DNA of 64,000 nucleotides. Origin: Rhodococcus pyridinivorans. Its GTDB lineage: Bacteria > Actinomycetota > Actinomycetes > Mycobacteriales > Mycobacteriaceae. A program made the position numbers and the translations under genes. This document shows, in pieces, positions 54,414 through 64,000 of this stretch. The notes under the pieces were generated by a model. The model saw nothing but the letters and a program-made list of their open reading frames with translations. It was not told where the DNA came from and made no database searches. The stretch covers positions 1,488,001 to 1,552,000 of the forward strand of contig NZ_FNRX01000002.1 of NCBI RefSeq assembly GCF_900105195.1. Direction: 5' to 3'. Every line of letters begins with the position of its first letter. Position 1 is the stretch's first letter.

Positions 54414-55624
54414 GCAGCCCGAACCCGGTCACCGCAGGCACCGTCCTGGTCCTCAACTCCGGATCGTCGTCGATCAAGTTCCAGCTGATCGAACCGGAGA
54501 GCGGAAAGTCGCTGGCGCACGGACTGATCGAGCGGATCGGGGAACCGGAGGGCCGGATCGTCTTCCACCACACGGCGGGGGCGGACGAACGCAACGACGC
54601 CATCGCCGACCACCGGACCGGACTGCGTGCGGTACTGGAGATGCTCGAAGGGCTTGGCCGTCCGCTGCACGAGGTGGGCATCGTCGCCGTCGGACACCGA
54701 CTCGTGCACGGCGGCAAGGTCTTCTACGAACCGACCCTGATCGACGACGACGTGGTCCGCGCCGTCGACGAATTGTCGATCCTTGCGCCCCTCCACAATC
54801 CGGCGAACGTCGTGGGAATGGAGGTCGCGCGGGAGGAACTGCCCGACATCCCCCATGTGGGGGTCTTCGACACCGCCTTCTTCCACGGTCTTCCGCCGCA
54901 CGCGGCGACCTATGCGATCGACCGCGACATCGCCCACAAGCACGACATCCGGCGGTACGGATTCCACGGTACTTCACACGAATACGTGTCGGGGCGTGCC
55001 GCGGAGTTCCTCGGACGCGACATCGCGGACCTGAATCTGGTTGTGCTCCATCTGGGTAACGGTGCGTCGGCGTCGGCGGTCGCAGGTGGGAGCCCGATCG
55101 ACACCTCGATGGGACTGACCCCGCTCGAGGGTCTCGTCATGGGCACGCGCAGCGGCGACATCGATCCGGGTGTCGTCATGCACCTCAACCGAGCGGCCGG
55201 GTTGAAGGTCGACGCCATCGACGACCTGCTCAACCGGCATTCGGGCCTGAAGGGGCTGTCGGGTGTCAACGACTTCCGGGCTCTGCTGAAGCTCGTCGGC
55301 GAGGGCGACGAGGACGCGCGACTCGCGTACGAAGTCTACGTGCATCGCATCCGGAAGTACGTGGGCGCCTACACCTTCGAGCTCGGCGGCGTCGACGCGA
55401 TCGTGTTCACCGGTGGGGTGGGGGAGAACAACGTCGACGTCCGGCGCGACAGCCTCTCCGGCCTCGACCGGCTCGGCATCGTCGTCGACGATGCGCGCAA
55501 CACTGCCGACGACGACGGGGAACGCCGGATCTCGGCCGACTCGTCGCAGGTGGAGGTTCTCGTGATCCCCACGAACGAGGAACTCGCCATCGCCCGCGCG
55601 GCCGTGCAGTTCGCCCGGCGCTGA
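54410..55624 (+). CDS. ackA: Acetate kinase
   Basis: 404 residues. [15 protein letters not shown] (nucleotide-binding start), [91 protein letters not shown] and [10 protein letters not shown] are the acetate-kinase signatures. Makes ATP from acetyl phosphate, or the reverse when acetate is used. GTG 54410 overlaps the pta stop. Ends seven bases before the convergent pknG. Confidence 0.96.
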   Translation: MSSPNPVTAGTVLVLNSGSSSIKFQLIEPESGKSLAHGLIERIGEPEGRIVFHHTAGADERNDAIADHRTGLRAVLEMLEGLGRPLHEVGIVAVGHRLVHGGKVFYEPTLIDDDVVRAVDELSILAPLHNPANVVGMEVAREELPDIPHVGVFDTAFFHGLPPHAATYAIDRDIAHKHDIRRYGFHGTSHEYVSGRAAEFLGRDIADLNLVVLHLGNGASASAVAGGSPIDTSMGLTPLEGLVMGTRSGDIDPGVVMHLNRAAGLKVDAIDDLLNRHSGLKGLSGVNDFRALLKLVGEGDEDARLAYEVYVHRIRKYVGAYTFELGGVDAIVFTGGVGENNVDVRRDSLSGLDRLGIVVDDARNTADDDGERRISADSSQVEVLVIPTNEELAIARAAVQFARR

Positions 55625-55631
55625 CTTCTGA

Positions 55632-59076
<3,445 letters not shown>

Positions 59077-59080
<4 letters not shown>

Positions 59081-60429
59081 TGGTACTCCTTCAACCGGGG
59101 CCGGAGACCGACCCACACGCCGACCAGCGCCACCGTCAGCAGCACCACCGACATCGGTGCGAGGCCGGCGAGGGTGCGGGAGGCGCGGAACTCGTTGTCG
59201 CGCAGTTCGGTGCGGGTGTCGTCGATTCCTTCCGTCAGGGCCGCATCGAGAGCGACGAACCGGGCGGTGGACTCGCCGGGACCTGCACCGACCGCGAGGA
59301 CCGAGGCCGCTGCGTAGTCGCCGCGGACGAGGGCGTCGACCATGCGTGCATGCGAGTTGATCCATGCGTCGTGCGCCGACCGGGCGGTCTCCACTGCCTC
59401 GGCGCCCGCCTCGAGGGCGGAATCGCGACCGTACTCGTCGAGGATGTTGCCGAGCCGCGCCATGTTGGTCTCGAAGGTGTCGTCGTACGCGCCGGTTGTG
59501 TCGCGCCGGGCGATCAGCAGGGTCTCGGCGGTACGCGACTGCTGGGCGAGGATCCGGCCCTCGGTGAGATCGGCGAGCGGTGCCGCACCGCGCTCGATGG
59601 CGCGTTCGGTGGCACTCGACGAGGCCAGGCCCGCGACGAGCAACCAGCACAGCAGCGCGCCGGTCGCGCCGATCGCGACGAGGATTCCGGGATTGAGGGT
59701 GCGACGACTGCGGCGGCTCACGACGGCGTGCGCCACGCACAGGGCAGCGACCGTGACGAGGAGCAATCCGATCGCGAGCCAGGGCGGTCGCACCGCGTCG
59801 CGCTGGGTGTCCTCGACCGCGGCGACGCCGCGCGTGTGCAGTTCCTGCGCGGCGGGGAGCAGTTCGGTCTGCATCAGGTGCGAGGCCTCGCCGAGATATG
59901 CGGCGCCGACCGGATGCCCGGTGCGGTTGTTGGTGCGAGCCGTCTCGATGAGACCCGTGTAGACGGGCAGCAGCCGCCCGATCTCCGTCAGGTTGTGCGC
60001 GGTCTCGCGGTCGGCATCGGTCAGGCCGGTCGCCGCGATGACGAGATATTCCGCGGCCTCGTTGGTCGCCCGGATGTAGCGACTGCGCACCGCCTCCGGT
60101 TCGAGTCCGCCCGAGATGAAGCCCGTCACGGCGGCGGCGTCGGCCACCGACAGCGCGCTGTAGAGATTCTGGGCCGCGCTGGCGAGCGGCTCGATGGACG
60201 CGAGGAGACGATCGTGGGTGGCCTGCCTGCCGGACACCATCGTTGCGGAGACCGCTGCCGAGGCGACGAGCAGCACGGTGAGCACCACCCCGAGGACCAC
60301 CAACCGGACCGGCGTGGACCGGAGCAGGGCACGAGCGTCGTCGAACCGGGCGTCCGGAGTGTCCGTATCGGCGTCGTCGCGGATGTGGCTCTCGACAGGA
60401 GCGAAGGGAGGGGTGATCCGTACGTCCAC
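59077..60429 (-). CDS. glnX: Membrane sensor-linker GlnX
   Basis: 450 residues. A cytoplasmic N-terminus (DARFDDARALLRSTP) is followed by a span (VRLVVLGVVLTVLLVASAAV), a long helical extracytoplasmic part rich in coiled-coil-like sequence, two more spans (PPWLAIGLLLVTVAALCVA, ILVAIGATGALLCWLLVAGL), a second helical extracytoplasmic part, and a final span. It looks like paired four-helix-bundle sensor domains without a kinase. GTG 60429 after GAGGAAGGGAG. First gene of the glnX-glnH-pknG operon, as Rv0412c-Rv0410c. Confidence 0.88.
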
Positions 60430-60566
60430 CGGGCACTCCCTTCCTCGTGTCGAGCGGTCTGAGGGGAGCATATAAGCAGCCCGGCGGTATTGTTGCCGTC
60501 CACGGACGGCGGGGATCCGGTACCGGGCACAGGTCCGGGCGAGGGCGGGTCGGAGAGGCGGACGCA

Positions 60567-61421
60567 ATGCGTGGAGACGGTGACGGCTGGGCGGTCGGAC
60601 CGGACGGCGAGAAGCGCTGGGGACGGCACGGCGCCGCAGGTCTGCTGCTGCGCGCTCCGCTCGCGGACGGTCGCCCCGCGGTTCTCCTGCAGCATCGGGC
60701 GGCATGGTCGCACCAGGGCGGGACGTGGGCACTTCCCGGTGGAGCGCGCGACTCGCACGAGAGCACCGTCGACGCCGCCGTGCGGGAGGCCCAGGAGGAG
60801 GCCGGCATCGATGTCGCGGCCGTGACGGTACGCGCCGAACGCGTCACGTCCGGTCTCGCGGGCGGATGGACCTACACCACCGTCGTCGCCGACGCCACCG
60901 AAACTCTCGTGACCAGTCTCAACCAGGAGAGCACCGAACTGCGCTGGGTGCCCGAACCGGAGGTCGAGGCGATGCCGCTGCACAGCGGCTTCGCCGAGGC
61001 GTGGCCGTCGCTGCGCACCTCACCGGTACGCATGCTGCTCGACACCGCGAACGTGCTCGGAGCGAGCGGCCCCACCGGATGGTGGCGCGACCGCCCCGGC
61101 GCGACGAGCGCACTGCTCGCCGACCTCGCCGCGGTCCTGCCCCGCACCGTCGAAATTCCCGACGGGACGTTCGGCTGGGTCCCCCGCGTCGAAGCGGTCC
61201 TCGAAGGGCATGCCCGCGACGCGACGATCGACGACGTCCGGATCCCGGTGCACAGCGCGGACGGCAGCGGCGACGACGAACTGACCCGGCTGGCCTCCAC
61301 CACGACGGCCGTGGTCGACCCCGGTGTGACGGTCGTGGTCACCGCGGATCGCGGTCTGCGCGCACGGTTGCCCGAGGGCACGATCGCGATGTCGCCCTCG
61401 GCCGTGCTGGGCTGGCTGTAA
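60567..61421 (+). CDS. mutT3: NUDIX hydrolase (MutT3-like)
   Basis: 284 residues. The Nudix box is complete: GGARDSHESTVDAAVREAQE then EAGI. The Nudix domain fills residues 1 to about 150. The C-terminal about 90 residues (EAVLEGHARDATIDDVRIPV, VVVTADRGLRARL, MSPSAVLGWL) form a separate small domain with a NYN/PIN-like feel, as in Rv0413. Hydrolyses an oxidised or other nucleotide; substrate uncertain. Divergent from glnX, convergent with thiE. Confidence 0.88.
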   Translation: MRGDGDGWAVGPDGEKRWGRHGAAGLLLRAPLADGRPAVLLQHRAAWSHQGGTWALPGGARDSHESTVDAAVREAQEEAGIDVAAVTVRAERVTSGLAGGWTYTTVVADATETLVTSLNQESTELRWVPEPEVEAMPLHSGFAEAWPSLRTSPVRMLLDTANVLGASGPTGWWRDRPGATSALLADLAAVLPRTVEIPDGTFGWVPRVEAVLEGHARDATIDDVRIPVHSADGSGDDELTRLASTTTAVVDPGVTVVVTADRGLRARLPEGTIAMSPSAVLGWL

Positions 61422-61425
61422 CGCC

Positions 61426-62115
61426 TCAGGTCGGGAGTGCGGCCTTCAGCGCCGCCGCGGCTGCCCGCGGATCGGATGCCTTCGTGATCGCCCGGACCAC
61501 CGCGACCCGCGTGGCACCGGCGTCGAGCACCTCGGGGAGTCGCTCGAGATCGATGCCGCCGATCGCGAACCACGGCCGTGCCGGCTGCGACTGCGTGACC
61601 TCGCGCGTCACCTCCAGCCCCGCTGCGGTCCGTCCCGGCTTGGTCGGTGTGTCCCACACCGGCCCGGATGCGAAGTAGTCGACGCCCTCCTCGATGTCGG
61701 CGAGCGCAGCCTGCGCGCGGCTCGACGTCGAGCGGCCGATGACGATCTCGTCGCCGAGGATCTGCCGCGCGTGCCGCACCGGCAGGTCGCCCTGACCGAG
61801 ATGCAGGATGTCGGCGCCCGACGCGAGCGCGATGTCGGCGCGGTCGTTCACGGCCAGGAGCGCACCGTGGCGTGCACACGCCTCGCCGATGATCTCGAGG
61901 GCGGCGAGTTCCTCGCGTGCCTCGAGGCGTCCGAACTTCTTCTCGCCGGCCGAGTCCTTGTCGCGCAACTGGACGATGTCGACCCCACCGGCGAGGGCCT
62001 CCTCGACGAACCGTGCGAGGTCGCCGGTGTCCCGGCGAGCGTCGGTGCACAGATACAGCCGGGCGGTGGCGAGTCGGCCGCGCGGGTCGGGATGGTTGCC
62101 GCGATAGGTGGTCAC
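61426..62115 (-). CDS. thiE: Thiamine-phosphate synthase
   Basis: 229 residues. Joins HMP-diphosphate and the thiazole phosphate to give thiamine phosphate. [88 protein letters not shown] and [12 protein letters not shown] are the conserved blocks. I prefer GTG 62115 because TACCGT lies seven bases upstream; TTG 62121 is the alternative. Divergent from the TPP riboswitch and thiO. Confidence 0.95.
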   Translation of the reverse strand: MTTYRGNHPDPRGRLATARLYLCTDARRDTGDLARFVEEALAGGVDIVQLRDKDSAGEKKFGRLEAREELAALEIIGEACARHGALLAVNDRADIALASGADILHLGQGDLPVRHARQILGDEIVIGRSTSSRAQAALADIEEGVDYFASGPVWDTPTKPGRTAAGLEVTREVTQSQPARPWFAIGGIDLERLPEVLDAGATRVAVVRAITKASDPRAAAAALKAALPT

Positions 62116-62122
62116 GGACAAG

Positions 62123-62128
62123 ACGGTA
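62123..62128 (-). promoter_or_regulatory. -10 element for leaderless thiE mRNA
   Basis: TACCGT on the minus strand, seven bases before GTG 62115; supports that start over TTG 62121. Confidence 0.45.
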
Positions 62129-62150
62129 GCCTCTAGAGCGAAAGTGACGA

Positions 62151-62240
62151 CACGGGAGTCCCGGGGATCGCGGGGCTGAGAGGGGGCCTGCCGGCCCCGA
62201 CCGTTATGACCTGACCCGGATCATGCCGGCGCAGGGAGTG
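62151..62240 (+). promoter_or_regulatory. TPP riboswitch (THI element)
   Basis: CGGGGCTGAGAGGGGG (P2/P3 side), GACCGTTATGACCTGACCCG and GATCATGCCGGCGCAGGGAG are the classic THI-box parts in order. It ends 10 bp before thiO ATG 62251, so ligand binding can hide the GGGAGTGAGG ribosome site: translational control of thiO-thiS-thiG by thiamine diphosphate. Confidence 0.93.
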
Positions 62241-62250
62241 AGGTGGACCA

Positions 62251-63311
62251 ATGGCAACTGTGGCCGTCGTGGGTGGCGGAGTGATCGGGCTGTCGATCGC
62301 ATGGCGCGCGGCCCGCGCGGGACACGTCGTGACCGTGCACGACCCGAATCCTGGTAGCGGAGCCTCGTGGGTGGCCGGAGGAATGCTGGCACCGCTGTCC
62401 GAGGGCTGGCCCGGTGAGGACCACGTCCTGTCCCTGGGAGCGGCCTCCCTCGACCGCTGGCCCGGCTTCGCGGAGGCGCTGCGCACGGAGACCGGCGTCG
62501 ATGTGTTCACCGCCCAGGCGTCCCTGACCGTCGCGCTCGATGCGGCCGATGCGGCCGACCTGCGGACCGTCGCCGAATGGGTGGGGGAGCAGGGGCACGA
62601 GATGCGGCTGCTCTCCCGCGCCGAGATCCGGGAGTTCGAGCCGTCCCTCGGTCCGAAGGTCCGTCTCGGACTCCTCGCCCCCACCGAGTCGTCGGTCGAC
62701 AACCGTACGCTCGTCGACGCCCTGCGCGTCGCGGCCACCGCGGCCGGGGTGCGTTTCTCCGACGCCGCCGTCCACGATCTCGCCGACCTTCCCGACGATC
62801 AGGTGGTGCTCGCCGCCGGCTCGGCGTCGGCGCGACTGTGGCCGGGCCTTCCGGTCCGTCCGGTCAAGGGCGAGATCCTGCGCCTGCGGGTGCGGCCGGG
62901 CGCGACTCCGCCGCCGCAGCGCACCGTGCGCGCGAGTGTCCACGGACGCCCCGCCTATCTGGTGCCCCGCCACGACGGCCTCGTCGTGGGCGCCACACAG
63001 TACGAGGCGTCCGACACACAGGTCACGGTGGCCGGGGTGCGCGATCTGATCGCCGACGCCGAGAAGATCTTTCCTGCGCTCGGCGAGTACGAACTGTTCG
63101 AGGCGAGCGCGGGCCTGCGCCCGATGACCCCCGACAACCTGCCGCTGATCGGCCGGCTCTCCGATCGTGTCGTCGCCGCGACCGGCCACGGCCGCAACGG
63201 TGTGCTGCTCACGCCGCTCACCGTCGACGCGGTGCTCGCCGAACTCGGTGGGCGGTCGCTGGCCGACGCGCAGTACGCCTGTCCTGGACGAATTACGGAA
63301 GCGAGTGTGGG

Positions 63312-63315
<4 letters not shown>
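62251..63315 (+). CDS. thiO: Glycine oxidase ThiO
   Basis: 354 residues, FAD-dependent DAO family. VAVVGGGVIGLSIAWRAARA (dinucleotide loop), SGASWVAGGMLAPLSEGWPG, VDNRTLVDALRVAA, and GLRPMTPDNLPLIGRLSD with GHGRNGVLLTPLT near the end. Makes dehydroglycine for thiazole synthesis. The TGA overlaps thiS ATG (ATGA). Confidence 0.94.

Positions 63316-64000
<685 letters not shown>

Overview
The window is a 64 kb piece of a high-GC actinobacterial chromosome, most probably Rhodococcus or a close relative in the Mycobacteriales. The block fgd - pta - ackA - pknG/glnH/glnX (reverse) - mutT3 - thiE (reverse) - thiO - thiS - thiG has the gene order of M. tuberculosis Rv0407-Rv0417. The purA/Rv0358-like pair and the rhodanese-metZ pair also have direct mycobacterial counterparts. 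Start signals fit the group: ATGA/GTGA stop-start overlaps are common, and several genes have a TANNNT hexamer 6-7 nt upstream of the start codon (leaderless mRNAs). I see no rRNA, tRNA, insertion sequence or CRISPR array.

Layout. (1) 1-7.25 kb: aerobic cobalamin synthesis, cobG-cobH-cobIJ leftwards and a cobalamin riboswitch, leader ORF, cobN and cobF rightwards. (2) 7.2-10.9 kb: a methyltransferase, a small charged protein, an SDR, a membrane protein, an SDR remnant and a polysaccharide deacetylase. (3) 10.7-14.7 kb: a cobalamin riboswitch driving metE plus a 3'-truncated metE paralogue. (4) 14.9-24.0 kb: a PepSY membrane protein and a small membrane protein; a riboswitch-controlled FecBCD-type uptake operon; and, facing it, a second riboswitch-controlled uptake operon reduced by deletions but still carrying a FhuF-like [2Fe-2S] protein and its partner. 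(5) 24-28 kb: four overlapping glycosyltransferase genes, one frameshifted. (6) 28-42 kb: terD, an Rv0358-like gene, purA, phoD, a MocR regulator, a CaiB-type racemase/CoA-transferase, small proteins, B12-dependent nrdJ, a DUF456 gene and fprA. (7) 42-48.4 kb: rhodanese and metZ, then riboswitch-btuF-btuC-btuD-MBL/cobU fusion. (8) 48.4-51.1 kb: accessory stretch with a TSUP transporter, a SAM riboswitch before a truncated flavin oxidoreductase gene, and an AbiEi-DUF559 putative nuclease gene framed by two related long palindromes. (9) 51.1-64 kb: fgd, pta-ackA, pknG-glnH-glnX, mutT3, thiE and the TPP-riboswitch thiO-thiS-thiG operon, cut by the window end.

The unifying theme of the first 48 kb is vitamin B12: de novo synthesis, two intact and one decayed riboswitch-controlled uptake systems, salvage (CobU domain), a B12-repressed B12-independent methionine synthase, and a B12-dependent ribonucleotide reductase. 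Five cobalamin riboswitches lie within about 42 kb, each with an identifiable TANNNT -10 element close upstream. The points most worth a second look are the palindrome-flanked DUF559 gene, the 11-codon leader ORF coupled to cobN, the decayed uptake operon whose promoter and riboswitch survive, the MBL-CobU fusion, and the SAM riboswitch left in front of a gene fragment.
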